From the NCBI GenBank assembly GCA_963848675.1, contig CAWKEY010000024.1:248001-312000 (forward strand): a DNA stretch of 64,000 nucleotides, given 5' to 3'. Below, piece after piece: positions 18,319 to 28,183 of this stretch. The DNA is from CAWKEY01 sp963848675. Lineage in GTDB: Bacteria; Pseudomonadota; Gammaproteobacteria; Methylococcales; Methylomonadaceae. Positions within the stretch are counted from its first letter, which is position 1. The number at the start of each line of letters is the position of its first letter. The notes under the pieces were generated by a model that did no database searches, was not told where the DNA came from, and was given only the letters and a program-made list of their open reading frames with translations. The translations under genes were made by a program, and so were the position numbers.

Positions 18319-18924
18319 TCAGTCCGCAAACACTTCCTGTAAATCAATTTGTAAATCCGGAAATAAATACGGCGTGGCCATGTCTTCACCGGAATGCATT
18401 TTGAATAGCTGGTATTTGTCCAGTTCATCGTCCAGAACAAATTGATAAACGGCTTGTTCGTAAGGGTAAACCAGCCAGTATTCCTTGACGCCACTTTCCT
18501 GGTACAGCTCATATTTGATTTGCATTTCCTTTTTGGAATTGCCTTGCGAGAGGATTTCGATTATCCAGTCCGGTGCGCCCAGGCAACCGTTAGTGTCGAG
18601 TTTGTTGGTATCATAAATCACGCATAGATCCGGCTGCACCACCGTATAAATATCTTTATTGGCTTGTATGGACTTGTGGCGATTATAAAGGCGCACATCA
18701 AACGGGGCAGCAAAAGCGCGGCAGGGTTTGTGTCTGAAATATTGGAAGCAAAGTCCGCTCAATTGCCAGGAAATACTTTGATGTTTCAGCGTGGGTGCCG
18801 GACTCATCAGCGAAATTTTGCCTTTGATCAGCTCAATGGTTTTATCGAGTTGCCAGGTCAGGTAATCGGCATAGCTATAAGTGGCATTGAAATCCAGTTG
18901 CGAAAGCTGTGTGATTTTGCTCAT
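18319..18924 (-). CDS. Uma2-family (DUF820) PD-(D/E)XK nuclease-like protein
   Basis: The 201-residue protein matches Uma2: VVQPDLCVIYD, then GAPDWIIEILSQGNSKKEMQIKYELY and GVKEYWLVYP. The family has a restriction-endonuclease fold and is abundant in cyanobacteria and some proteobacteria; its function is not established. It stands alone, convergent with mazG. Confidence 0.85.
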   Translation of the reverse strand: MSKITQLSQLDFNATYSYADYLTWQLDKTIELIKGKISLMSPAPTLKHQSISWQLSGLCFQYFRHKPCRAFAAPFDVRLYNRHKSIQANKDIYTVVQPDLCVIYDTNKLDTNGCLGAPDWIIEILSQGNSKKEMQIKYELYQESGVKEYWLVYPYEQAVYQFVLDDELDKYQLFKMHSGEDMATPYLFPDLQIDLQEVFAD

Positions 18925-18978
18925 GATTGACCTCTTGATTGCGCAGGCGATTGAAGCACTAAATGTTACGCCGCTGTA

Positions 18979-19530
18979 TTATTCCCGCACCGGACGTTTA
19001 TCCAGTTTTCGCTGCAGAGTACGCCGGTGCATGTTGAGGGCGCGCGCGGCGGCGGAGATGTTGCCGTCGTGTTGCATCAGCACTTTTTGTAAATGCTCCC
19101 ATTCCAGGCGTTTAACGGAGAGCGGGTTTTCGCTAATCGATACTGACGAATCACCCTCGTTTTTATGCAGTGCATTGACAATTTCATCGGCATTGGCCGG
19201 TTTGGTTAAATAATGGATGGCGCCCAGTTTGATGGCTTCAACCGCCGTGGCAATGCTGGCAAAGCCGGTCAGCATGACGATCTGAGTATTGTCATCAAGT
19301 GAAATCAGCTTTTTTACCAGCTCCAGGCCGGACTCAAGGCCGATGCGCAAATCGATGACGGCGTATTCGGGATCATAACGTTCTGCGAAGGCTATGCCGT
19401 CTTTGACATTGTGGGCGACCAGTACTTCATGATTTCTTTTTTCCAGGGCCGTCTTTAAGACACTGCAAAAAGTCTGATCATCATCCACGAGCAACAGTCG
19501 CGGTTTATCCATATCCTGGGTGGCCATCAT
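18979..19530 (-). CDS. regA: Response regulator of the RegA/PrrA/ActR redox family
   Basis: The 183-residue regulator has an N-terminal receiver (LLLVDDDQTFC, phosphoacceptor in AVIDLRIG, LTGFASIATAVEAIKLGA, lysine in YLTKPAN) and a C-terminal Fis-type helix-turn-helix, NISAAARALNMHRRTLQRKL, the near-invariant DNA-binding end of this family. In other proteobacteria RegA homologues control respiration and carbon fixation in response to redox state. It overlaps regB by 26 bp, so the two are coupled. Confidence 0.92.
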   Translation of the reverse strand: MMATQDMDKPRLLLVDDDQTFCSVLKTALEKRNHEVLVAHNVKDGIAFAERYDPEYAVIDLRIGLESGLELVKKLISLDDNTQIVMLTGFASIATAVEAIKLGAIHYLTKPANADEIVNALHKNEGDSSVSISENPLSVKRLEWEHLQKVLMQHDGNISAAARALNMHRRTLQRKLDKRPVRE

Positions 19531-20890
19531 AACTACTCTCTGTATGCAAAAGGGGCAGCATTATTTCGACGCTGGCGCCGCCTGAATCGATGTTAGCAAA
19601 TTTTATTGTACCGCCTAAGCGTTTAATCGTGGAAGAGGTCAAAAATAGACCGACGCCCAAACCCTGTTTTTTGCTCAGTACCGGCTGTTTACCGGCAAAT
19701 TCAGCTATTTCAGCCGGGAAACCAGGACCGTAATCACGAATTCTGAAGATGGCTTGCTCCAAGTCCCAGGAGGCGTGAAACTCAATACCTTTTTCAGACG
19801 GTGTTGCTTCGGCAGCATTATTTAAGATGTTAATGATGGAGTGAGTGAGCGTACGTTCGGCAATAATTTTGGCTTCGGCCGCTACGCAGGGATTGATAAA
19901 AAAACACAGTTTTGCGCCCGGTTTATGCGTTCGCCATTGGTTGATTACGTCATCGATATACTCCGTCAGCAGCATGACGCGTCCTGATTCGGCGCGCATT
20001 TCACCGGCAGAAGCCGACATCACCGACAGCGCCTGTTTACAGCGGTCAATCTGCTGCTGCATGAGCAGCATTTTTTCATGCAGATCGGGAAAACGATGAA
20101 TCGGGTATTCCTGTTCCAGCTCATGAGCCACAATGGCCATAGTGCCCAGTGGCGTACCCATATCATGAGCCGCACTGGCAGCCAAGGTGCCCAGTGCCAC
20201 AACACGCTCGTCGCGCAAGGCGCTTTCCCTGGCTTCTGCCAGGGTCCGTTCCTGAACTCTGAGCGTTTTGGCCAATTCAACGACAAAGAAGGCAACCAGG
20301 CCGGCACTGAATACAAAGCCAAACCACATGCCGAACATGTGCAGACTGAAATAATGTTTGTCGCTCATGGCGTGCGCCTGTTGCAGCATTTCAGCTTGCA
20401 TCATTCTGGAATGCAGCGTTTCCGGATTGGGCATGTGCGGTTCTATGGACGGCAAGGGGATGTTATAGGCAATCAATATCGTGTACATGGAGGTCGTTAA
20501 AATGACCATGTACCAGACGTAAGACTGGGGCAGCATGATGGCGGTAATAATCAGTGGCAGCAGAAATACCCAGGTGATAGGGTTTGAGGCGCCGCCGGTC
20601 AGATACAGCAAGGAGGCTATGGCAAAAACATCGATGGTCAATTGGGAGAAGATTTCCAGTTCAGTGACCGGGTCTTCTGTTTTCATGCGCATCCAGGTGT
20701 AAAGATTTACGACGCCAATGGATAGCATAACCAGCCAAAGCTGCTCCTGCGGTAAGCGAATATTAAGTCCGTAAACAGACAAGAAAATCAGTATCGCCTC
20801 GCTGGTCATCATCAGATTTCTGAGGATAAATAGCCATTTCAGGTTTTGCCTGGCCGAAAGCTCTGATTTGGGTGAAACGTGTGAAAGCAT
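19505..20890 (-). CDS. regB: Redox sensor histidine kinase of the RegB/PrrB family
   Basis: The 461-residue kinase has six N-terminal membrane helices containing GGASNPITWVFLLPL, which matches the quinone-sensing heptapeptide region of RegB. The H-box reads AAHDMGTPLGTMAIVAHEL, close to the family HELGTPLGT. A cysteine follows in QQIDRCKQAL, in the position of the redox-active cysteine of RegB. The ATPase core shows NILNNAAEA, DYGPGFP and GLGVGLFLTSSTI. Targets in this organism are unknown. Confidence 0.92.
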   Translation of the reverse strand: MLSHVSPKSELSARQNLKWLFILRNLMMTSEAILIFLSVYGLNIRLPQEQLWLVMLSIGVVNLYTWMRMKTEDPVTELEIFSQLTIDVFAIASLLYLTGGASNPITWVFLLPLIITAIMLPQSYVWYMVILTTSMYTILIAYNIPLPSIEPHMPNPETLHSRMMQAEMLQQAHAMSDKHYFSLHMFGMWFGFVFSAGLVAFFVVELAKTLRVQERTLAEARESALRDERVVALGTLAASAAHDMGTPLGTMAIVAHELEQEYPIHRFPDLHEKMLLMQQQIDRCKQALSVMSASAGEMRAESGRVMLLTEYIDDVINQWRTHKPGAKLCFFINPCVAAEAKIIAERTLTHSIINILNNAAEATPSEKGIEFHASWDLEQAIFRIRDYGPGFPAEIAEFAGKQPVLSKKQGLGVGLFLTSSTIKRLGGTIKFANIDSGGASVEIMLPLLHTESSYDGHPGYG

Positions 20891-21124
20891 GACTTCAAAA
20901 TAGGCAGAGGTTATAAGTTAATTGATCATCCAAAATATTCACTATCCGGCTTACGCGCCATCCGCGGGTGGTTGTCATTCCTGGTGCTATCAAAACCGGA
21001 AAAGCGATAGTCATTATTCCGGAAATGAAACAGGGAGACTGCAAGAACCGCGTACAATTCAAAGAACTGTAAAGATAACAGGCCGGGCCGGCATGACAAA
21101 AACAACTATCCTTGGCGATGTGGC

Positions 21125-23512
21125 TTAAGCCCCTTCCTCTTTGTCGTCATCAGGCGACATATCGGAAATTTCTTTCAACCGCGAGATGGCGATAAAGTTA
21201 ATGCTGTTTTCCGGATAATTGCCTTCAAAATCTACCGTGCCGGCCATGTGTCCGGTTAATAATTCCAGGGTTTCATTGACACTGGATACAGCATAGACTG
21301 CAAACAAGCCTTGCCTGACGGCATCAACCACGTCTTTATTGAGCATCAGGTTACGTTTGTTGGCCACCGGGATAATGGCCGCGTGCTGGCCATTCAGGCC
21401 ACGGGCCTGGCACAGCCGGAAGAAGCCTTCTATTTTCTCGTTAATCCCGCCTACCGCCTGTACCTCGCCATATTGATTGATGGAACCGGTCACGGCAAAG
21501 CCTTGTTTGATGGGGGCTCGGGTGAGCGCAGAAATCAAACAACATAGCTCTGCCAGGGAGGCACTGTCGCCGTCGATATAACCATAGGATTGTTCGATGG
21601 CAATGCTGGCGGAGATGGCTAGGGGGAATTGCTGGGCGTAAGAATGGCCCAGATAACCGGTCAGGATCATCACGCCTTTGGAGTGTATGGACTGCCCCAG
21701 TTCCGCTTCGCGTTCAATGTCGACAATGCCCCGGGAGCCCGGAGAAACCGTGGTGGTAATACGCGCGGGCGCGCCGAAGCTGCTGCCGCCCACTTCCAGT
21801 ACCGTCAAACCATTGATTTTACCGATTGCGGCGCCTTCGGTATCGATCAGAATGGTGCCTTCGAGCATTTCCTCAAGAATATTCTGGGACATTCGGCTGT
21901 TGCGCTGCTCTCTGGCAGCCAAGGCCTGCTCGATATGCAAGCGCTCAATCTGAGTGTGACCGGCTTTATGACAAAACAGATTGGCTTCGCCGATAATTTC
22001 CAGCGAATCATTGATGCGCGCAGAAAAATGCTGCTGATTTTCAGAAAGCCGGCAACTATGTTCAATCAAGCCTTCGATAGCTGTCCGGGTCAGCGGGTTT
22101 GCGCCGGAATCTTTGGCCTGTTTACTCATCAGGGTTGCAAACTGCTGCATGGACTCAAGGTTGCGCGGAATGTAACTGTCAAAATCAGCCAGAATCCTGA
22201 ACATTTCGTTAAATTCGCTGTCCAGTTCCTCCAGCACATAGTAAATGTCCCGGGGGCCGAGCAGAATCACTTTGACATTGAGCGGAATGACTTCAGGTTT
22301 TAAAGTGATGGTATTGATGCCGAGTTCTGAATACGGTGACTCGATTTCAATGCGGCCGGCTTTCAAGGCGCGCTTGACGCCTTCCCAGACAAACGGATAG
22401 GTCAGCAGTTTTTCCGCATCCAGAATAAGGTAGCCTCCATTGGCTTTGTGCAGGGAGCCTGCGCAAATACGCCGGTAATTGGTGACCAAGGCGCCCTGAT
22501 CGCTAATGTATTCAATACGGCCAAACAGGTTCTGGTAAATCGGATGCGGTTCGTAAATCACCGGTGCGCCGATGTCCTGTTTGTGATCGACCAGAATATT
22601 GGGCGCGTACTGTTCGGTCAGCAGTGAGCGTTTGAGCGCATTCTCGTTGGGTTCCAGCGTTCGGCCGGGCATCAAATAATCAACAATGGTGCTGTTGAGA
22701 TTTTTTTTGATGGCCGATAAGAAGGTGATGGCATCATCGATATTCTGATACTTTTCATCCAGCGCTGAAAAGAGCGGATCAATCGCCTGATTGATGGTGT
22801 CGTTATCGAGCTGGCGGATTTTTTCAACCATCAGACGCCGCCATTGCGGCAGTTCCAGCAGCACATCGCCCAGATATTCTTCCAGTTCTTCAACGCGTTT
22901 ATGAAAAGCTTCACGTTCCGGTTGCGGCAATTGCGTAAATTGATCTTCATCCAGGGATTTATTGTCGCGGATGGGTGAGAAACTGACCGAATCACTTTCC
23001 CTGAACAGGGCGATGTTCATCGATTGAGCTTTTTTGTCGACCAGATCAATGGCGCTGTTATAGCGCTGGTTAAAATGGCGCTCAATAGCGCTCTTTTTTT
23101 GTTGATAGCTGGGGCTTTCAAAGACTGCCGGAAACGTGGCCAGCAGGTTATCGATCAGTTTTTCGATGTCTTTGCTGAGTACATGGCCTTGTCCGGGCGG
23201 GAGTTCGATGGCGATAGGCTCTCTGGGATTATCAAAATTATCGACATAGGCATAGGAAGGCGGTGCCGGTAAATGCTGCGCCTGTGCGTCCAAATGATTG
23301 GTAATCATAGACAGGCGGCCGGTGCCGGGGTCGCCCATTACAAATATGTTGTAGCCGGGATTTTGCATGGCCACACCAAACTCCAGTGCTGACTGGGCGC
23401 GGGGCTGGCCTAAAATGGTGGTTTGCACTCTGGGCGCTTCCGGTATTTCAAGATCAGTCAAATCGACTGTTAATCGCAAGGATTCATGGGGAAGCTTTAA
23501 GGAGTTAGACAT
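21125..23512 (-). CDS. Lon-like ATP-dependent protease (LonB/AsrA-type)
   Basis: The protein belongs to the large Lon-like family that includes P. aeruginosa AsrA and E. coli YcbZ. It has an AAA domain with a modified P-loop, MGDPGTGRLSM (Arg in place of the usual Lys), a long coiled-coil insert (about residues 110-290) and a C-terminal S16 protease domain. The catalytic serine is in DGDSASLAEL and the lysine in GGINEKIEGFF. The ATG at 23512 (MSNSLKLPHESLRL, ~795 residues) fits the family better than the frame's upstream start at 23578. Such proteases are linked to stress responses. Confidence 0.88.
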   Translation of the reverse strand: MSNSLKLPHESLRLTVDLTDLEIPEAPRVQTTILGQPRAQSALEFGVAMQNPGYNIFVMGDPGTGRLSMITNHLDAQAQHLPAPPSYAYVDNFDNPREPIAIELPPGQGHVLSKDIEKLIDNLLATFPAVFESPSYQQKKSAIERHFNQRYNSAIDLVDKKAQSMNIALFRESDSVSFSPIRDNKSLDEDQFTQLPQPEREAFHKRVEELEEYLGDVLLELPQWRRLMVEKIRQLDNDTINQAIDPLFSALDEKYQNIDDAITFLSAIKKNLNSTIVDYLMPGRTLEPNENALKRSLLTEQYAPNILVDHKQDIGAPVIYEPHPIYQNLFGRIEYISDQGALVTNYRRICAGSLHKANGGYLILDAEKLLTYPFVWEGVKRALKAGRIEIESPYSELGINTITLKPEVIPLNVKVILLGPRDIYYVLEELDSEFNEMFRILADFDSYIPRNLESMQQFATLMSKQAKDSGANPLTRTAIEGLIEHSCRLSENQQHFSARINDSLEIIGEANLFCHKAGHTQIERLHIEQALAAREQRNSRMSQNILEEMLEGTILIDTEGAAIGKINGLTVLEVGGSSFGAPARITTTVSPGSRGIVDIEREAELGQSIHSKGVMILTGYLGHSYAQQFPLAISASIAIEQSYGYIDGDSASLAELCCLISALTRAPIKQGFAVTGSINQYGEVQAVGGINEKIEGFFRLCQARGLNGQHAAIIPVANKRNLMLNKDVVDAVRQGLFAVYAVSSVNETLELLTGHMAGTVDFEGNYPENSINFIAISRLKEISDMSPDDDKEEGA

Positions 23513-23633
23513 GTAAACGCACGGTAACGGGTTGCTAAAAGAGGGCAATTCTAGCATTGTTAACGGGCAATCCCGCAATCGAGCGGTGTTGTGCTTATTA
23601 CCTGTCAGAACGGGCCTGCCCTATTGGTCTTGA

Positions 23634-25715
23634 TTAAGGAACATATAGGCCTGCCAAAACGGGTACAATCGAAACCAGCAGCAAAGTGGTCCCTATGGTC
23701 ACTAGTGGCAGCATTGTACTTTCGTGCCGGTACCAGAAACTATCACCCTCCAGAGCAGCCTTGGCGACTTCTTTTTGCCCGACCATTTGCCGGGTCAACA
23801 ATTGATTGAGCGCGACGGGTGGGCTTAAATAGCCGAGCTCGAAGGCAACCAAGGCCATCATCCAGAAGTGGATAGGATTGATGCCGTTTTTATAGGCGAT
23901 TTGAGCTACCGTGCCTGTCACCAGCACCACTGCTCCGTAGGGATCCATGATCATGCCAATACAGACTAAAACGGCAATCAAGAAACCTAAGGTCGTCCAG
24001 ATGGATCCAAAATATTCAGGCAAAGCGTTTAATAATCCCGAACGCTCAATAACACCACCTAATACAAATGAAAGCCCCATCAAAAGCAGTAATGCGCCAA
24101 TATGAATGGTCGCCTCAGAGGTTGCAAACCTAATCTCGTATTCAAGGTTATGCAGTTTCTGTTCCCGCCTGTCAACCAGTGGGTTATAAGCAAAAAGCTT
24201 TTCATAGATCACTATGCCAAGAATAATCACCGGTAATATCACGGGTGCTGAAAATTCATCCAGGTATGCATTCAACAAATAGATATAGACCAAGGCAACA
24301 AACAGCGTAATAAAGGCGTAAGGCAGCAAAGCAAGCAACGCTTTCAGAAAAGGTTTGAAAGCTTGATGAGTGGGAGCAATCAGCTTTTTTTCACGCTTGG
24401 AAATAAACATGTAACAGAAAAAAACCGCTGCTGAAGTCATAAAGGTTTTCAGTCCCCAGCTAAAGAGTTGATCGGTTATCACCTCCTTATTTAAGGCTGC
24501 AATGAGTACCACCAAAAGGCAGGGTCTGAGCACCACGCCCACGCTGCCGGTCATGGCCGTGGCTGCCAAAGCCAATTGTCTGCGCGCGCCGACTCGGCGC
24601 AACTCTTTATAGACAGCCGTACCCATCGCAATAATTATGATCCCGGATGCGCCTGTATACGCAGTTGGCAGCGCCATGATCACAATGGCCACAACGGCTA
24701 ATAATTCGGGCGACATGTGCCAAGGTTTAAAGACCTTAAAAACCAACTCTCCCATACTGGTTTGGGCTAATAGCATGCCCACCCAAATGTATAAACCGAT
24801 ATTCAGGAATACACTCGCTTGATCAAACAATAAGCTAAAGAAAATTGCCAGTCCCGCAGTATTTTCTTCGACAAGAAAGAAATAACCAGCAGCGGCAAAA
24901 GCCATCAGGATATAAAGCGGTATAGTCGACAACGCGTTGAGTAATTTTCCGCCTGGCTTGATATTCAGGTGCGGTTTGACAAGCTGGTAAAGGTTAATGC
25001 CGCACAATGCCAAAAAGCCAAGAACCACTGACGGATAAATCTCGGGATGATCGACGGCGGCTGCCGATTGATAGACACTGTCTCGATACGCCCAGGCAGA
25101 AATAAGCAGAATAAAATTACCTAACAACTGTGCGGCACAGGCAACACGGCTATCCAACAGTGTTGTCACAGGTCTAAAGGCGATATGGCGTTGTTTGATT
25201 GCGCTGGTAATGGCGCAAATAAACAGCATTAATACCAGAATGAATTGATGTTTTTTAAACGCAAAAATACTGATTGCGGCAACACTGGTTTCAAGACTTC
25301 GGAAAACAATAACGGCTGGGGTTATTCTTGCCTGGTTTTGTTGTGCTAACTGATGCTTTTTAACACACAGTTGCCGGGTGCCTTCCAAGGAAACGCGCGC
25401 GGCTTCGCGATCAAAAGGCCGATCAGAAAATAGATCGTCCAGTTGATCAGTTTCACCTGCGAGCTTATTCAACTCCAACTCAATATCAGGATTGACATTA
25501 CAGTCGGGGATTGGGATGTCGCCCCGAAGCATATAGTAATCATGCCAGATCATTTCTCCAGCTTTGAGTAACTGAGCATGTATCTTTTCGCCATGGCCTG
25601 CAAAAATGATAGTCATCAATAGTATAAGCACCGGTAGTGAAGACAACCATTCCTGCCGGTTACGTTGAAGAAGCTTATCGGTCAGATTCCCCAGGAGAAG
25701 TGTCACTCGTATCAT
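23634..25715 (-). CDS. TRAP transporter fused permease (DctM-like, with N-terminal periplasmic/DctQ-like part)
   Basis: The 693-residue protein has one N-terminal helix, a soluble segment with cysteines (about residues 45-125), several helices resembling a small DctQ subunit, and a C-terminal ~430-residue DctM region. DctM hallmarks are MALPTAYTGASGIIIIAMG, ATAMTGSVGVVLRPCLLVV and MIMDPYGAVVLVT. It lies 8 bp after the binding-protein gene, so it is the membrane part of a solute:Na+/H+ import system. The substrate is unknown. The periplasmic N-terminal domain is unusual for DctM. Confidence 0.8.
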   Translation of the reverse strand: MIRVTLLLGNLTDKLLQRNRQEWLSSLPVLILLMTIIFAGHGEKIHAQLLKAGEMIWHDYYMLRGDIPIPDCNVNPDIELELNKLAGETDQLDDLFSDRPFDREAARVSLEGTRQLCVKKHQLAQQNQARITPAVIVFRSLETSVAAISIFAFKKHQFILVLMLFICAITSAIKQRHIAFRPVTTLLDSRVACAAQLLGNFILLISAWAYRDSVYQSAAAVDHPEIYPSVVLGFLALCGINLYQLVKPHLNIKPGGKLLNALSTIPLYILMAFAAAGYFFLVEENTAGLAIFFSLLFDQASVFLNIGLYIWVGMLLAQTSMGELVFKVFKPWHMSPELLAVVAIVIMALPTAYTGASGIIIIAMGTAVYKELRRVGARRQLALAATAMTGSVGVVLRPCLLVVLIAALNKEVITDQLFSWGLKTFMTSAAVFFCYMFISKREKKLIAPTHQAFKPFLKALLALLPYAFITLFVALVYIYLLNAYLDEFSAPVILPVIILGIVIYEKLFAYNPLVDRREQKLHNLEYEIRFATSEATIHIGALLLLMGLSFVLGGVIERSGLLNALPEYFGSIWTTLGFLIAVLVCIGMIMDPYGAVVLVTGTVAQIAYKNGINPIHFWMMALVAFELGYLSPPVALNQLLTRQMVGQKEVAKAALEGDSFWYRHESTMLPLVTIGTTLLLVSIVPVLAGLYVP

Positions 25716-25723
25716 TCTAGAAG

Positions 25724-26737
25724 CTATTCTTTATCAGCAGCAGTACATTCTGGTAGTTGCGGATTTTTTTCACAGCGCAGTCTTCTCATGATAGTCAGCA
25801 TTTTGTCATTATAAATACCTTTCCCACGCAGCCTGATCCGGGCTTGTCTAAACACTTCGTTATAACTGGTTTTATCATTTTCTGGAATGTTGACCCAGAG
25901 CTTTTGTGGGATTTTACGCTCAGAGTTTCCAATGACCTCAACCAATCGATCAAACCGGCTCAAAGCGAAGTCACGAGAGTTTTGGCCAAAACCATCCGGA
26001 AATTTAGCTTTGCGAATGACGATTTGAAGCGTAAGTTGGGCTAGTGAAAACTGTATAACCCCGCCGTTAGGTTCCAAGCCTTTATAAAGCTCCATCGCTT
26101 CATACATAATTGCAGGCCCATAGGTTACATCTACAGAGCCATTATTGAATTCACTGTACATATTGGCAATTGTCGTACTCACAGGCGCAGCGCCAACAAA
26201 AGTAACCATTTCAGTCTGGGCAGGATCTGAGTCCAAAATTGCAATTCGTTTGCCGGCTAATTCACCTACGGTATCTACCGTTCGGTCTTTGACAAACATA
26301 TAAGCAGCACCCGCGGGCAGAATGCCGGCTACTTCATAGGGATCATTCCACATCAACTTTTCAGCCTTTTTTGAACTGATGGTGCTGATGGCCGATTTCA
26401 ACAAGCCATAATCCTGAATTGAGCCAATTGCATCGATACTGCCTGTAAATGCATTAAACTGGCGCGCCCGAATGCCGGTAAAAATCACGGCATCGCATGT
26501 ACCCGCTTTAAAATCTTCTGCTGCTACGCGTTCATTGGTATAGGGTTTAAGCGTAAAGTCAACGCCCCAGGCAAGTGCCGCTGTTTTGTAATCCTTCATT
26601 TCAGCAAAATAAGGGCCATTGGAACCGAGCATATCAAAGACACACAGACTTTTTGTTTCAGCTGCGGCGATACTAGCACTCGCTAACAAGAAAAATCCTG
26701 TTATTAAACGAGATATGATGTGGATAAAAATGTTCAT
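25724..26737 (-). CDS. TRAP-associated periplasmic solute-binding protein (AdeT-like family)
   Basis: The 337-residue protein has a signal peptide (ISRLITGFFLLASASIAAA) and a two-lobe binding-protein body: LCVFDMLGSNGPYFAEMKDY, GTCDAVIFTGIRARQF, ELAGKRIAILDSDPAQTEMV and NNGSVDVTYGPAIMYEA. It resembles the putative solute-binding proteins related to Acinetobacter AdeT. Two C-terminal cysteines (RRLRCEKNPQLPECTA) may form a disulfide. Its place directly upstream of the TRAP permease supports a capture role. The ligand is unknown. Confidence 0.75.
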   Translation of the reverse strand: MNIFIHIISRLITGFFLLASASIAAAETKSLCVFDMLGSNGPYFAEMKDYKTAALAWGVDFTLKPYTNERVAAEDFKAGTCDAVIFTGIRARQFNAFTGSIDAIGSIQDYGLLKSAISTISSKKAEKLMWNDPYEVAGILPAGAAYMFVKDRTVDTVGELAGKRIAILDSDPAQTEMVTFVGAAPVSTTIANMYSEFNNGSVDVTYGPAIMYEAMELYKGLEPNGGVIQFSLAQLTLQIVIRKAKFPDGFGQNSRDFALSRFDRLVEVIGNSERKIPQKLWVNIPENDKTSYNEVFRQARIRLRGKGIYNDKMLTIMRRLRCEKNPQLPECTAADKE

Positions 26738-26923
26738 AAAATAAGGCCTCGTTTTTTCTATCTGTCCGACAGAATTATTGTTTAGTAGGAAAAAATGCCT
26801 TTACAGTCTGTATGGATTGCCAAACTACAGCAACAACCCTACTCGCAAATTATTCTGATGTTCATCCTGATTCCTTGCCGGTGAATTTAAGTTGCTCCTA
26901 TAAAAATTTCGTTGCACAGGCAG

Positions 26924-27955
26924 CTATCGAAGCATATCGTCGATATTTATGGTATCGACAGTCTTTTTGGGATCATCCCAAAAAGTACCCAATCCGGCGA
27001 TAGGCGTACGTTTGCCCGTTGCTTCCGTCCATAAGCGGTCTGAAATGGTCTGCAATTGCAGAGTAGTAAATTCGTCCAACAATTTAAATGCGGGCACAGT
27101 GGGCGTTTGCGTTTTTGCTTCCTGATGACGTCGAATGATGGCTTTTACTTGATCCGTATGACCAAGTCCCATATGAATTTGAGCCCCTAATACTTGAGAA
27201 ATTCGTACACCTTGTTGCAAACCGGTTTGCATCGATTGATCCAATACCTTTAACGGGTCGACATCAGCAGGTTTGTTACCTGGAATAGTCACCCAAATAG
27301 CCGCTTGTATTGCTTTGGGTAAGCCCCACCACTGTTCATTGTCCAAACAGCTGGCGCCCCGGCCTACTTTAGACGCGATATCTAGTGGAACATTTGCGTT
27401 GCCTTCAGATGCCAAATCGTTGAGCATAGCCTGTATGCCGTCTAACAGGCCAATCAACCAATAAAATTCCTCATCATCGGAATTAAATGCCGGACATTCA
27501 CCGCCAGGCTCGGCAAACGCTAACACTAAGCTGTTATAGCCGGCTAATTGTCGACGCGCCGCCTGATTAAGAAATCTTTTTTGGGCAATCCGGGCATCTT
27601 GAGCTTCCAGGACGTTTTTAGAGTACACCGCTCGCAAGTAACGCAACTCTTCTTCCCAAGCCTTAACTTCTGCACAGCTACCCGCCAATAAATACAACAT
27701 GATGGCCAGCTCGTCAGGCTGTGTGGTGACTCGGGAAAAACTCATAATGAAGGGTGCAAAAGCTTTTGACATCGAACAGCCAAGATCGAGATCATTGCTT
27801 GCTAAGACATAGGGTACCGTTTCATCTTCGGCGAAACCGATCAATACCTTGCCAGTATTTTTATAAACTGTCGAGCAAGTGCTCAGCGTTAATGGTAAAA
27901 GCAAAATAAGTGGAATTTTGTACCAATTAGAGCTTTTCTTAATGTCCAACTTCAT
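26924..27955 (-). CDS. Lipoprotein of the TRAP cluster, possibly TatT-like
   Basis: The ATG at 27955 has GGAG upstream and gives a lipoprotein signal, KIPLILLLPLTLSTC, with Cys as the lipidated residue. The ~315-residue mature part is mostly helical. It contains the stretches ASNDLDLGCSMSKAFAPFIM, LYLLAGSCAEVKAWEEEL and ARRQLAGYNSLVLAF, which recall the helical-repeat TRAP T-component lipoproteins (TatT). That match is by eye and uncertain. The gene lies 186 bp upstream of the binding-protein gene on the same strand, so a shared transport role is likely. A TTG start at 27970 is less probable. Confidence 0.6.
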   Translation of the reverse strand: MKLDIKKSSNWYKIPLILLLPLTLSTCSTVYKNTGKVLIGFAEDETVPYVLASNDLDLGCSMSKAFAPFIMSFSRVTTQPDELAIMLYLLAGSCAEVKAWEEELRYLRAVYSKNVLEAQDARIAQKRFLNQAARRQLAGYNSLVLAFAEPGGECPAFNSDDEEFYWLIGLLDGIQAMLNDLASEGNANVPLDIASKVGRGASCLDNEQWWGLPKAIQAAIWVTIPGNKPADVDPLKVLDQSMQTGLQQGVRISQVLGAQIHMGLGHTDQVKAIIRRHQEAKTQTPTVPAFKLLDEFTTLQLQTISDRLWTEATGKRTPIAGLGTFWDDPKKTVDTINIDDMLR

Positions 27956-28183
27956 CTCCAATTTCTCCAAATATTTATTCGGGTCTCAATTCGTGGATAC
28001 AACTAACCAAGGTATCAAATTAGGCTGAGACAAATTATTTATTGTTACTTTAGCACCAAGCTCCTTAATACCTTTTATAGATATTTAGGATTGGCCGCTA
28101 AAATTGCTCATGATGGGTTCAATTTGAAAAGCTCGCACATAGCTAAATGTTGAGGCAGTTCAGTGCCAAATCATTTTGTCGAT

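Noticed and set aside
20922..21128. Short plus-strand frame between regB and the Lon-like gene
   Set aside because: It has no start signal and no similarity to a known product; the region is better read as the regB upstream region.
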